DNA of 64,000 nucleotides, from contig NZ_FQUT01000015.1 in NCBI RefSeq assembly GCF_900129245.1, forward strand, positions 1-64,000, given 5' to 3'. Both the position numbers and the translations under genes were made by a program. Below the pieces are notes generated by a model. That model had not been told where the DNA came from. It worked only from the letters and a program-made list of their open reading frames with translations, and searched no databases. This document shows, one piece after another, positions 42,952-50,629 of this stretch (its first letter is position 1; each line of letters starts with the position of its first letter). Origin of the DNA: Chryseobacterium arachidis. GTDB taxonomy: Bacteria; Bacteroidota; Bacteroidia; Flavobacteriales; Weeksellaceae.

Positions 42952-43218
42952 GTTTACAACCCTCTGATAAAACGAGGTTTTTTTGGATCAGTCTCAAACC
43001 TGGGGACTATGCAAAAAGTTTAGAAACAAGAACAGAAATGGGAATTAAATAAAAGCTATTTTAAATATCCATTCAACATTTATAGTTAGATTCTTTAAAA
43101 TTCGTGTTTCGTGGTTATAAAAAATAGGCATTATCATCTGTGACAATCTGATCAATCAATCTGTAGGGAAAAAAGGTCACTATTTTAGCCCTCAATACTT
43201 TTCCTTAAGTTCACTAAA

Positions 43219-43317
43219 TTACTGTTCAAGCCATTTCTTAAATTCTGCCACCTTATTTTTACTTATCAATATCGTCTCCTCACTTTCAGGTTTTACCGCC
43301 AATTTTAATTTATTTTG
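43219..43317 (-). pseudogene. Possible LytTR-domain C-terminal remnant
   Basis: The minus strand reads KLKLAVKPESEETILISKN then KVAEFKKWLEQ and a TAA at 43219. The ILISKNKVAEFKKWL end resembles the last strand and helix of LytTR DNA-binding domains in Bacteroidota. No start codon or upstream LytTR sequence is present, so this would be a decayed fragment. The match is short and uncertain. Confidence 0.35.
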
Positions 43318-43412
43318 TCGTAAACAAGAATCGTATGAATTGAAAAATAACTGATTAATAAATAACCAAATACAGCCCAAAAAGTGATTGTATAAAGATT
43401 GAATTTTTTCAT
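43305..43412 (-). CDS. Possible small membrane protein, 35 residues
   Basis: An ATG at 43412 opens a short frame, MKKFNLYTITFWAVFGYLLI then SYFSIHTILVYDKIN, with one hydrophobic span and a basic N-terminus as in inner-membrane peptides. It overlaps the LytTR-like remnant in another frame, so it may be either a real small protein or the front of the same decayed gene. No promoter was identified. Confidence 0.3.
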   Translation of the reverse strand: MKKFNLYTITFWAVFGYLLISYFSIHTILVYDKIN

Positions 43413-43580
43413 GAAAAGAAAGTATGCTCTAATTTAATTGAAAAATAGATAATTATTTAAAAGGAAATATTTGCTTTTACAGACAGATTTTCACCTTTTA
43501 TTCATAAATTTATAAGATAAAGCATTGATTGTCCATACTTTTGATTCAGGATTTAAAATAAAGGATAAAATTCATCTCTC

Positions 43581-44549
43581 ATGAAAAATATAAATAAACT
43601 GATCTTGGTTTTGCTTGTGGGATTCATCGGGTTACAGTTTTTTCGCCCTGAAAAAATCGATCACGGAACAAAAACACAAGACCTTGCCAATGTTCCGAAT
43701 GCGGTGAATACGATTCTGCGAAATTCATGTTTCGACTGTCATTCTTCGGAAGTGAATCTTCGATGGTATGACAAAATTACACCTGCCAATTTTCTCGTCA
43801 ATTCCCACATCAAAGAGGGAAGGGCAGCGCTGGATTTTTCAAAATGGAATTCGTGGCCGAAACCGCAGCAAAATTCTACGATCTATTATGCCATTAACAA
43901 AGTATTGTCTGGAGAAATGCCGATTCCGAGTTATGCGGCGGTGCATTCTTCAGCAAAATTGAATGAAGATCAAATTAATATTTTGAAAAATTATGCTTTG
44001 TCAATTGCTCCAAGAAAAATTTCGGATGACGCTCAATTACAAAGTGCAGAGAAACAATATAATTCATGGATCAACGGAGAATTGAAAAATCCTCACATTA
44101 AGCCTGCACCAAACAGGTTGCAATATATTCCGGATTATAGAAACTGGAAGGCCATCAGCACAACCGACCGCTTTGATAACGGAACAATGCGAATTATTTT
44201 CGGAAATGATGTGGCGGTAAAAGCGATTCAGAAGCGTAAAACGAATCCCTGGCCGGATGGAAGTATTTTTGCAAAAACAGCATGGAACCAGCATGTACAA
44301 AAGGATGGAAGTGTGTCAACCGGAGAATTTATTCAGGTGGAATTTATGGTAAAAGATGCTGAAAAATATAAACAGACCAAAGGTTGGGGATGGGGAAGAT
44401 GGAAAGGAAATAATCTGAAGCCTTATGGTGAGACAGCGGATTTTGATAAGGATTGTATTGAATGTCATCAGCCTGTAGCGAATCAGGATTATGTTTTTAC
44501 GTCGCCTTTGTATTTAATTTCTCAACTTAAAAAAATTCAGACCAAATGA
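43581..44549 (+). CDS. Haem-binding cytochrome with P460-like domain
   Basis: This is a predicted periplasmic c-type cytochrome anchored by an N-terminal hydrophobic segment (residues 5-20). The first haem site CFDCH is at 50-54 in a Haem_bd domain (RNSCFDCHSSEVNLRWYDKI..P). The second half resembles cytochrome P460 (DYRNWKAISTTDRFDNGTMRIIFGND, WPDGSIFAKTAW) with a second haem site CIECH (292-296). The length of 322 residues fits Bacteroidota Haem_bd-P460 fusions. It overlaps the next gene by 4 bp. Confidence 0.85.
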   Translation: MKNINKLILVLLVGFIGLQFFRPEKIDHGTKTQDLANVPNAVNTILRNSCFDCHSSEVNLRWYDKITPANFLVNSHIKEGRAALDFSKWNSWPKPQQNSTIYYAINKVLSGEMPIPSYAAVHSSAKLNEDQINILKNYALSIAPRKISDDAQLQSAEKQYNSWINGELKNPHIKPAPNRLQYIPDYRNWKAISTTDRFDNGTMRIIFGNDVAVKAIQKRKTNPWPDGSIFAKTAWNQHVQKDGSVSTGEFIQVEFMVKDAEKYKQTKGWGWGRWKGNNLKPYGETADFDKDCIECHQPVANQDYVFTSPLYLISQLKKIQTK

Positions 44550-45022
44550 AAAATTATAGTTTGTATTTCATCTTTGCTTTTATTCTGATGAATTCCTGTA
44601 AAGAAAATTCTAAGCAACTGATCAATATCAAGGCTTCTGTTCAACAAAATGATGAGCTTAAAGAAAATCCTTTATTGATGCATCCTATGACATCATCTAT
44701 CCAGCCAAAAGAAAGCACGATGTCAACCTTATATGGAAATGATGAGGCTTTTCAGTATGCTCAGAAAAATTTTAATTCAGCATATCCTCAAAATGCAATA
44801 CTTTACGAAGTTACCTGGAAACAGAAAGCAGACGAGTTATGGTTTGGAGCAAACGTTCCCAAAGAGATTGAATCTGTGGAAAAAATTACGTTTGGAAATA
44901 ATAATGAAGCTGTCTATGAAATATTTCAGGGAAAGCCTTTAAAAAAAATAAAAAAGGATGTCGCTTTTGAAAATACAAGGAAAGAATTGATCACTTCCCA
45001 GAAGATGGCGGTTTCTCCATAA
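44546..45022 (+). CDS. Uncharacterised lipoprotein coupled to the cytochrome
   Basis: This 158-residue lipoprotein has signal MKNYSLYFIFAFILMNSC with Cys18. I do not recognise a family. It has a short low-complexity stretch with MHPMTSS and MSTLYGNDEAFQYAQ, then a mixed alpha/beta domain with YEVTWKQKADELWFGANVP. That last phrase, with the tight coupling to a haem protein, suggests a partner or P460-associated subunit, but this is inference. Its ATG overlaps the cytochrome stop. Confidence 0.65.
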   Translation: MKNYSLYFIFAFILMNSCKENSKQLINIKASVQQNDELKENPLLMHPMTSSIQPKESTMSTLYGNDEAFQYAQKNFNSAYPQNAILYEVTWKQKADELWFGANVPKEIESVEKITFGNNNEAVYEIFQGKPLKKIKKDVAFENTRKELITSQKMAVSP

Positions 45023-45044
45023 TATTTGTAATCTTAAATAAAAA

Positions 45045-45068
45045 AATACCGTCACGAGCGACGGTATT
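45045..45068. terminator. Hairpin after the cytochrome-lipoprotein operon
   Basis: An AATACCGTC/GACGGTATT stem lies 22 nt after the stop codon. It lacks a T run on the plus side, so it may act as a weak or RNA-stabilising terminator. Confidence 0.5.
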
Positions 45069-45259
45069 ACTGATTAGTTTATATATGAGCTTTCATGGTT
45101 TGTGTTTTTTAAACTAACTTTTTACCTAAAATCTGTGTTAATACCTTTTGATTTTATATGGTCTAAAATTCAACTCATATTGAAATATTGGCAAAAATAC
45201 AAAGGATTATGTTGTAATACACTATACTTTTGTGTAGATTTGTGTTATATTGATAAAAA

Positions 45260-45275
45260 CTACCCTTTTGGGTAG
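45260..45275 (+). promoter_or_regulatory. Inverted repeat upstream of the LuxR regulator
   Basis: CTACCC-TTTT-GGGTAG is a 6-bp inverted repeat, 16 nt before the regulator ATG. It may be an operator or a short hairpin in the leader. Confidence 0.35.
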
Positions 45276-45291
45276 TACTCTTACTTTAATC

Positions 45292-46050
45292 ATGGAAGAA
45301 ATAAACCGTTTTTTTAACGAGAAAAATACAATAGAATCTGATGCTAAGATTGACTATTCGCAGAGAAATGATTATTTGGAGGCTGTAAAAGCATTTTCCA
45401 GAATGTCTTATCAAAGTTTATATATTATTGATTATTTTGAAAAAGCCTTTGAATATGTTTCGGATAATCCGCTATTCCTGTGTGGGATGACTGCGGAAGA
45501 AGTGAAAAATTTGGGATATGAGTTTTATTTTAAGAACGTGAAGCCCGTAGATCTGGAATTATTGGTAAAAATAAATAAAGCGGGATTTGAATTTTACGAA
45601 AAACTGGCTATTGATGAAAGAAAAAAATATTCTATTTCCTATGATTTTTGCTTAATTAACGAAAGAAGGAACGAGGTATTGATTAATCATAAACTTACTC
45701 CTTTTTTCCTTACTGAAGACGGAAAAATATGGAAAGCAATCTGTATGGTGTCGTTGTCTAATGCACAATCCTCGGGAAATGTGGTGATAAGCAAGGAGAA
45801 AAGCAATGACCTTTGGAATTATGATATTGTAGCAGATCAATGGATTATAGGAGAAAAGAAGAAACTGTCAGAAAGGGAATACGAAATTCTAAGTCTTTCG
45901 GCAAGCGGGTTGAAAATTACAGAAATTGCTGATAAGATATTTTTGGCCGCCGATACCGTGAAATTTCACCGCAAAAGGTTGTTTGAAAAAATAGGAGTTA
46001 ATAATATTGCTGAGGCGCTGGCGTATGCTAAAAATAATAAATTGCTATAA
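45292..46050 (+). CDS. LuxR-type transcriptional regulator with PAS-like sensor
   Basis: This cytoplasmic regulator has 252 residues from ATG 45292. Residues 20-150 resemble a PAS fold (YIIDYFEKAFEYVSDNPLFLCGMTAEEV, then FYEKLAIDERKKYSISYDFCL). The C-terminal HTH (about 187-245) has KLSEREYEILSLSASGLKITEIADKIFLAADTVKFHRKRLFEKIGV, the complete LuxR pattern. The inducer is unknown. A TTG start at 45250 is possible but would precede the inverted repeat. No target is evident from the neighbours. Confidence 0.85.
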   Translation: MEEINRFFNEKNTIESDAKIDYSQRNDYLEAVKAFSRMSYQSLYIIDYFEKAFEYVSDNPLFLCGMTAEEVKNLGYEFYFKNVKPVDLELLVKINKAGFEFYEKLAIDERKKYSISYDFCLINERRNEVLINHKLTPFFLTEDGKIWKAICMVSLSNAQSSGNVVISKEKSNDLWNYDIVADQWIIGEKKKLSEREYEILSLSASGLKITEIADKIFLAADTVKFHRKRLFEKIGVNNIAEALAYAKNNKLL

Positions 46051-46185
46051 ATCAGTGTTTTTTATTTAAATGGTCATTTTATAAATACCCGTTTTTTTAC
46101 GGTATTTTGCCGGATAATTTTCAGGATTAAAAATTAGGTCTGATATTTGTACTTGGTAGAAAAAATTAATCAGCCTGTTTATTTT

Positions 46186-47220
46186 ATGAAAAACATACTT
46201 GTGAAAAAATCGTTTCTATATGTACTTTTTATCTCATTAATGGTGGTTTCCTGTAAAAAGGAGATCGAAAAAATTAGTGACAAAATCAGTGATACGGCGT
46301 CTTCAATTACTGAAACTGAAAAACAGGATTCTGTTGTGGTGAAAAAAGATTCTGTGATTGAAAAAGAATCTGTACCGCCGGCAATGCAGGAAGACGGGTT
46401 TTATAATGCTTTTATTCTTCCGAAAGATAAGAAGATGAGGGATTCTATTTATGCCGTTTTCAGCAAAAAATATAATGAAAAAGAGCGTTATGCAATTTTA
46501 GCTTTAAACAGGCTGGATTCGAAAAATAAATGGAATTCTGATACATTGGTGGTTCCTGCCAAAATAGATACTACATTGATGTCTTACTCGCCGTTTCCGA
46601 TGCAGCTGGATGTGTTGAGTCCTGTAAAGAAATTTGTGATATTTTCATACCCGATTCAGGCATATGGTGTTTATTCGAACGGAAGTCTGGTCAAATGGGG
46701 TCCAACCAGTATGGGGAAAAAAGCTGCCAAAACAAAAACGGGTCTAACGTTTGCTAACTGGAAAAAACAACTGGCAATTTCTACTGTAAGCAGCGAGTGG
46801 AAACTACCTTATAACTTCAATATTTTTAATCTTGACGGGATTGGCTGGCATCAATATGATCTTCCGGGATATCCGGCTTCACACTCTTGTTTAAGATTGT
46901 TGATGAAAGATGCTAAATGGCTGTATGGCTATGCAGACACCTGGGTTCTGAATCCGGGTGGAGCTACAACAAAAGCAAGAGGAACAGCGGTTATGGTATA
47001 CGGAGATTATGGCTGGGGCAAAAGAAAACCTTGGAGAAATTTATTGGAAGATCCTAATTCCAACAATATTTCGGTGGAGGAAATGACAAAAATGATCGAA
47101 CCGAATATCGAAAAAATATTAAAAGAACAGGACAACAGAGAAAGGGTAGTAGACTCTATTAAAGCTGCAAAAGCAGTGCTTGAACAAATGCCTCAGGCTC
47201 CAAAAACTGTTGCTCCTTAA
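46186..47220 (+). CDS. L,D-transpeptidase (YkuD-type) lipoprotein
   Basis: This is a predicted peptidoglycan cross-linking enzyme. From ATG 46186 it has 344 residues. The lipobox Cys is residue 23, followed by a coiled, charged linker. The catalytic motif is GWHQYD with His212 and SHSCLRL with His223, Cys225 and Arg227, the YkuD pattern HxxxxxxxxxxSHGCxR with SC in place of GC. The substrate, stem tetrapeptide or outer-membrane protein attachment, is unknown. No T run follows the stop. Confidence 0.87.
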   Translation: MKNILVKKSFLYVLFISLMVVSCKKEIEKISDKISDTASSITETEKQDSVVVKKDSVIEKESVPPAMQEDGFYNAFILPKDKKMRDSIYAVFSKKYNEKERYAILALNRLDSKNKWNSDTLVVPAKIDTTLMSYSPFPMQLDVLSPVKKFVIFSYPIQAYGVYSNGSLVKWGPTSMGKKAAKTKTGLTFANWKKQLAISTVSSEWKLPYNFNIFNLDGIGWHQYDLPGYPASHSCLRLLMKDAKWLYGYADTWVLNPGGATTKARGTAVMVYGDYGWGKRKPWRNLLEDPNSNNISVEEMTKMIEPNIEKILKEQDNRERVVDSIKAAKAVLEQMPQAPKTVAP

Positions 47221-47223
47221 CTG

Positions 47224-47748
47224 TTAATCTATTTTTTCAAACTGTAAGGTAGACTCTTCAGCAAACCTTCTGAGCTTCAGCATTTCTTCTTTGCCTTTGT
47301 GTTGTCCGAACCGTGCAGCAGCATAAGTAAGGGCAATACAGAACAGCATGATAAATGAAGTGGTAAGTGCCCAAGGATATTCCTGGCTTTTGATCTGTTT
47401 TTCGACATAATACATAGAGAAAAACGTCATCCACAGGATTGAGAAAGAAAAATACAGAAACATAAAAAACGTCCAGACTGCGGAACTGGGTCCAAAAACG
47501 CCCCGTATCGCAGTTTTTTCGTCTTCAATCTCTATTCTTAAAGACAGTCTAGGCTTCCAATAGGTTTCATAATCGGTCTCAACACAGATGGTAGCCACTT
47601 CTTTGTTGATGTTGCCGGAGAATTCATCTTTATGTTCGTTAAGATATTTTTTGAGATTTTCGGCATATTCTTCCTTGGTTAAATGCGTAAACATTTTGAA
47701 TCTTGGTCTGCTTCGGATTTTATCGAGGGTGGTTTCTTCTGTATTCAT
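47224..47748 (-). CDS. Small membrane protein with two spans
   Basis: The protein has 174 residues from ATG 47748 (MNTEETTLDKIRSRPRFKMF). An N-terminal charged domain, including IRSRPRFKMFTHLTKEEYAENLKKYL and KEVATICVETDYETYWKPRLSLRIE, precedes two hydrophobic spans (about 100-120 and 128-148). I do not know a named family. The start lies 1 nt after the stop of the aspartyl protease gene on the same strand, so the two are co-expressed. Confidence 0.7.
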   Translation of the reverse strand: MNTEETTLDKIRSRPRFKMFTHLTKEEYAENLKKYLNEHKDEFSGNINKEVATICVETDYETYWKPRLSLRIEIEDEKTAIRGVFGPSSAVWTFFMFLYFSFSILWMTFFSMYYVEKQIKSQEYPWALTTSFIMLFCIALTYAAARFGQHKGKEEMLKLRRFAEESTLQFEKID

Positions 47749-47749
47749 A

Positions 47750-49075
47750 TTATTCTTGGTAAGGTATTGGATCTTCAAGGGTGAAACTTAAAGTCATTTG
47801 TTTATTTTTTCTGTCAATCACCATATGTATTGTTCTTCCTTCATCGGATTTCATCAGCTCCATAATTTTCTGTAAAGTCATATCTGCAGTTTTCTTGCCA
47901 TTAATGCTGATCAGTTTATCATCTTTCTGTAATCCTGCTTTTGCGCCCGGTGAATCTTTGCGGACTCCGGCAATGGAAAATATAGGTTTTAGTACAAAAT
48001 TATACTGCAGACTGTTATTAATAACTTCTACGCCGCCACTGGGATTATCTTTGTTTTTGGCAGGAAGATTCACAACATCTTTCGTCCATTCCAATCCGTC
48101 TTGTTTGAAATCCAGTCCGCTCATATTAAAATGAAAAGGATCGTCATAATTTCCGTTTTTCTTTAAATATATTTTCTGATGCGGGTAATCGAACGCTATG
48201 GTGAAACGTCTCATAATATCTCCACCAATAGAACCTTTCCTGCCTTCCACCATATTAACGTGCTGGATGGAAAATTCATCCGGCATTGCGGTAAGCGGTT
48301 TCTCAAATTTAAAATTTCCGAGATAAAAATTATGAATCCTGCTTCTTTTTCCATAGACATCCCCATTAAATCCTCTTCCTAAAAAGTCGTCAATATTGGG
48401 TCTGTTATACACAAAGTTCTTAATCAGGGTAGGAAATAGCCATATCGGGTCGCTGTTTCCCAGATCTATCAACAGTTTGGAGCTTTTTCTTTCATTTGTC
48501 ATCTCGACATCTGCAAAAATATAAGGTTTGCTTCTTTCAACACTGATATCCAATTCGTCAAATTTCTTAATTTTTTTCCTGAACAGGGTTTCGTCGTTAT
48601 AAACCGTAATTTTTTTTGAAGCATAATCGATCATAACGGGATGATTTTTAAAAAAATGATAACCAATAATGCCATTCACCGGAATTCCAACATGGGAAGA
48701 TATATTGAAATCCTGATCGACAATGATAAAAATTGTCAGTGAATAATTAACATAATCTTTACCAATTCTTGCAATGTTATTGTCTGAACGGAACCCGTCG
48801 ATACTGGTTGCACCGCCTAAACCGGAAAACCGTATTTTTTCGAGATTAGGAAGTTTGAGTTCCTGATTTTCAAGACTGAAAATAGAAGTTTCGGCAACTC
48901 CGGTGTCTAATAAAAAGGTGAGCTGAACCCCGTTTACGTTTACCGGAATAAAAATCAGATTGCTGATAAGTTTAAACGGAATAACTGTTTTTTTTGTATC
49001 CTGAAGTTCAAATGAGTCCTGAGCATTAATGAAAATGCTTATAAAAAAGATCCATAAAAAACACTTCAGTTTCAT
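47750..49075 (-). CDS. Retropepsin-like aspartyl protease with PDZ domain
   Basis: This is a predicted exported protein of 441 residues. The signal peptide ends near NAQ (residue 19). The first aspartyl motif LLDTG has Asp57, with FSGLGGATSIDGF after it. A second, degenerate repeat LLIDLGNSD has Asp204. A PDZ domain fills about residues 355-435 (GVRKDSPGAKAGLQKDDKLISINGK). Bacteroidota homologues are annotated as PDZ aspartyl proteases, and the peptide target is unknown. It forms a pair with the small membrane protein. Confidence 0.82.
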   Translation of the reverse strand: MKLKCFLWIFFISIFINAQDSFELQDTKKTVIPFKLISNLIFIPVNVNGVQLTFLLDTGVAETSIFSLENQELKLPNLEKIRFSGLGGATSIDGFRSDNNIARIGKDYVNYSLTIFIIVDQDFNISSHVGIPVNGIIGYHFFKNHPVMIDYASKKITVYNDETLFRKKIKKFDELDISVERSKPYIFADVEMTNERKSSKLLIDLGNSDPIWLFPTLIKNFVYNRPNIDDFLGRGFNGDVYGKRSRIHNFYLGNFKFEKPLTAMPDEFSIQHVNMVEGRKGSIGGDIMRRFTIAFDYPHQKIYLKKNGNYDDPFHFNMSGLDFKQDGLEWTKDVVNLPAKNKDNPSGGVEVINNSLQYNFVLKPIFSIAGVRKDSPGAKAGLQKDDKLISINGKKTADMTLQKIMELMKSDEGRTIHMVIDRKNKQMTLSFTLEDPIPYQE

Positions 49076-49106
49076 TTCTTTAATTTACTAAATTTATCGG
49101 TACCAT

Positions 49107-49139
49107 AAATAAAAAACATTCCCAAAATTGAGAATGTTT
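49107..49139 (-). terminator. Terminator of the esterase gene
   Basis: On the minus strand AAACATTC/GAATGTTT is followed by TTTTTT. Confidence 0.75.
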
Positions 49140-49184
49140 GTCTGTTTTATAATGAATTAAAATAAATATTCAATTTTTCATAAA

Positions 49185-49823
49185 TTATTTTGAGAAGAAA
49201 TCCATCAGATCCATATAATTTTTCTGGTTCACACCGTGTCCGCTCATATATTCTCTAAATGTAAAATAACAGCTGAGTTCGTACAACAGATCCGCTGCTT
49301 TTCTTCCCCATTCCAAAGGGATAACAGCATCATCTGTTCCGTGGGAAACAAAGAAACGAAGTCTTTCCAATTTCTTTTTATCCTTTACAATATCTGTTAA
49401 TAATTTTTCTTCAGGATAACTGCTCAGGCAAGCAATAAGGTTAAACATCTCAGGATATTTTAAAGCCAAAGCATAACATAAAATTCCCCCTTGGCTAAAA
49501 CCGCAAAGATGGGTTTTACCCTCCGTGATTCCATAATGATTGACAATTTTTAAAATACTTTCTAATACACTGTTTAGTGCTTCAGTTGCTTGAGGTACAT
49601 CTATAAAATTGTCAGGATCATTAAAGTCTATATCATACCAGGAATATCCTTCAAACTGAGTGGCTCTTGGAGCTCTGAAGCTCACAATGATCCAATCTTC
49701 CGGAAGTGTTTCTCTGAAGCTGAAAAGGTCTTGCTCATTGCTTCCGTAGCCATGAAGCATAAACAGAATCGTAGTATCTGGAGTAATATTTTCGGGTTCT
49801 CTTACAATGTAATCTAAATTCAT
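49185..49823 (-). CDS. Alpha/beta hydrolase, phospholipase/carboxylesterase type
   Basis: This is a cytoplasmic serine esterase of the PlaP/YpfH type with 212 residues. HGYGSNEQDL near residue 25 is the oxyanion region, Ser110 is in CGFSQGG, Asp164/165 in SHGTDDAVIP, and His196 in MSGHGV. From ATG 49823 the N-terminus (MNLDYIVREPEN) fits the family; a longer start at 49880 is not needed because the -7 box is just upstream. The natural substrate is unknown. Confidence 0.87.
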   Translation of the reverse strand: MNLDYIVREPENITPDTTILFMLHGYGSNEQDLFSFRETLPEDWIIVSFRAPRATQFEGYSWYDIDFNDPDNFIDVPQATEALNSVLESILKIVNHYGITEGKTHLCGFSQGGILCYALALKYPEMFNLIACLSSYPEEKLLTDIVKDKKKLERLRFFVSHGTDDAVIPLEWGRKAADLLYELSCYFTFREYMSGHGVNQKNYMDLMDFFSK

Positions 49824-49827
49824 AAAG

Positions 49828-49835
49828 CAAAGATA
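49828..49835 (-). promoter_or_regulatory. -7 box for the esterase gene
   Basis: TATCTTTG on the minus strand fits TAnnTTTG, 4 nt before the ATG at 49823. The closeness implies a nearly leaderless transcript or an alternative start. Confidence 0.5.
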
Positions 49836-50032
49836 ATAATAATGATGTATTGTCGTTTGATAATATAAAAATGAGACCAATCGAAATAGGTGACAATCTG
49901 TCTAATTTTACCATTTGTACTGTTTTAAACAGGTCAACAATTACCTTAGATAAATATTTATTAATTTGATATTATATAGAAATCTTTATTGGAAATTTTA
50001 CATAAAAATTATTTTTATATTGATAAAAAACC

Positions 50033-50040
50033 TATATTTG
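50033..50040 (+). promoter_or_regulatory. -7 box for the lipoprotein gene
   Basis: TATATTTG fits TAnnTTTG, 25 nt before the ATG at 50066. Confidence 0.55.
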
Positions 50041-50065
50041 AAACATTAAAAATCTATTTGGAGAA

Positions 50066-50506
50066 ATGAAGCAATTTTACAAATCAAAAAATTTATTTAG
50101 GCTTTCTTTTTTATTCGCCGTATTATTTTCAGTAGTTTCTGTATTTAATTCATGTAAGGACGATGATGATGAGGAATTTCAGGATCATATCGTTCAGTTT
50201 GAAGCAAAAATCAATAACGGTACAGGGTCAGGTACGGCAGAATTTAAGGCTGTTGTTACTCAGGTAGGAACAGGGCAACAGACAATTTTTAACCCAACAG
50301 GGCTTACCTGGACAAGTGGAGAAAATTTTATCAGCTCAAGCCAGTCTCAGTTGAATTTATCTGCTAATGCAGTTCTTCCAAATGCAGATTCAAAACTTAC
50401 AGTGAACATTTATGTTGACGGTGAAGTTGTGAAAACAAAAACAGTAAACGGTAACGGAGCAAATGTTGTAAGCGCTGCAGTTACTCACAGTTTCTTAGAA
50501 TTATAA
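50066..50506 (+). CDS. Uncharacterised lipoprotein
   Basis: This 146-residue protein has signal MKQFYKSKNLFRLSFLFAVL, a lipobox SVFNSC (Cys30) and an acidic tail KDDDDEEFQDH right after it, a motif common in exported Bacteroidota lipoproteins. The remainder is Gly/Ser/Thr/Asn-rich and probably an all-beta Ig-like domain (FEAKINNGTGSGTAEFKAVVTQVG). I do not recognise a family. Confidence 0.75.
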   Translation: MKQFYKSKNLFRLSFLFAVLFSVVSVFNSCKDDDDEEFQDHIVQFEAKINNGTGSGTAEFKAVVTQVGTGQQTIFNPTGLTWTSGENFISSSQSQLNLSANAVLPNADSKLTVNIYVDGEVVKTKTVNGNGANVVSAAVTHSFLEL

Positions 50507-50528
50507 GAAAAATATGTATTAAAAATAT

Positions 50529-50559
50529 AAAGATCATCTGAAAAGATGGTCTTTTTTTT
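50529..50559 (+). terminator. Terminator of the lipoprotein gene
   Basis: AGATCATCT/AGATGGTCT with a GAAA tetraloop is followed by an 8-nt T run. Confidence 0.88.
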
Positions 50560-50571
50560 ATTTCATTTAGA

Positions 50572-50612
50572 AAAAGTATGGCGCGAAATTGAAAATTTCG
50601 CGCCATACTTTT
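50572..50612. terminator. Long perfect hairpin between the lipoprotein gene and tyrS
   Basis: A 19-bp perfect stem with a GAA triloop spans 41 nt. It is GC-rich in its middle (GGCGCG) and has AAAA/TTTT at the base, so it can end tyrS transcripts on the minus strand. Its centre GAA resembles the dispersed hairpin elements. Confidence 0.7.
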
Positions 50613-50629
50613 ATGATATCAGGAATAGA

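Larger units (their letters stand above)
42986..43580. other. Non-coding region with possible gene remnants
   Basis: This 595-bp stretch lies between the tRNA-Asp cluster and the haem-binding gene. Apart from the two minus-strand fragments listed at 43219 and 43305 I see no supported gene. AATTCGTGTTTCGTGGTTA at about 43099 resembles a dispersed repeat word. Confidence 0.5.
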
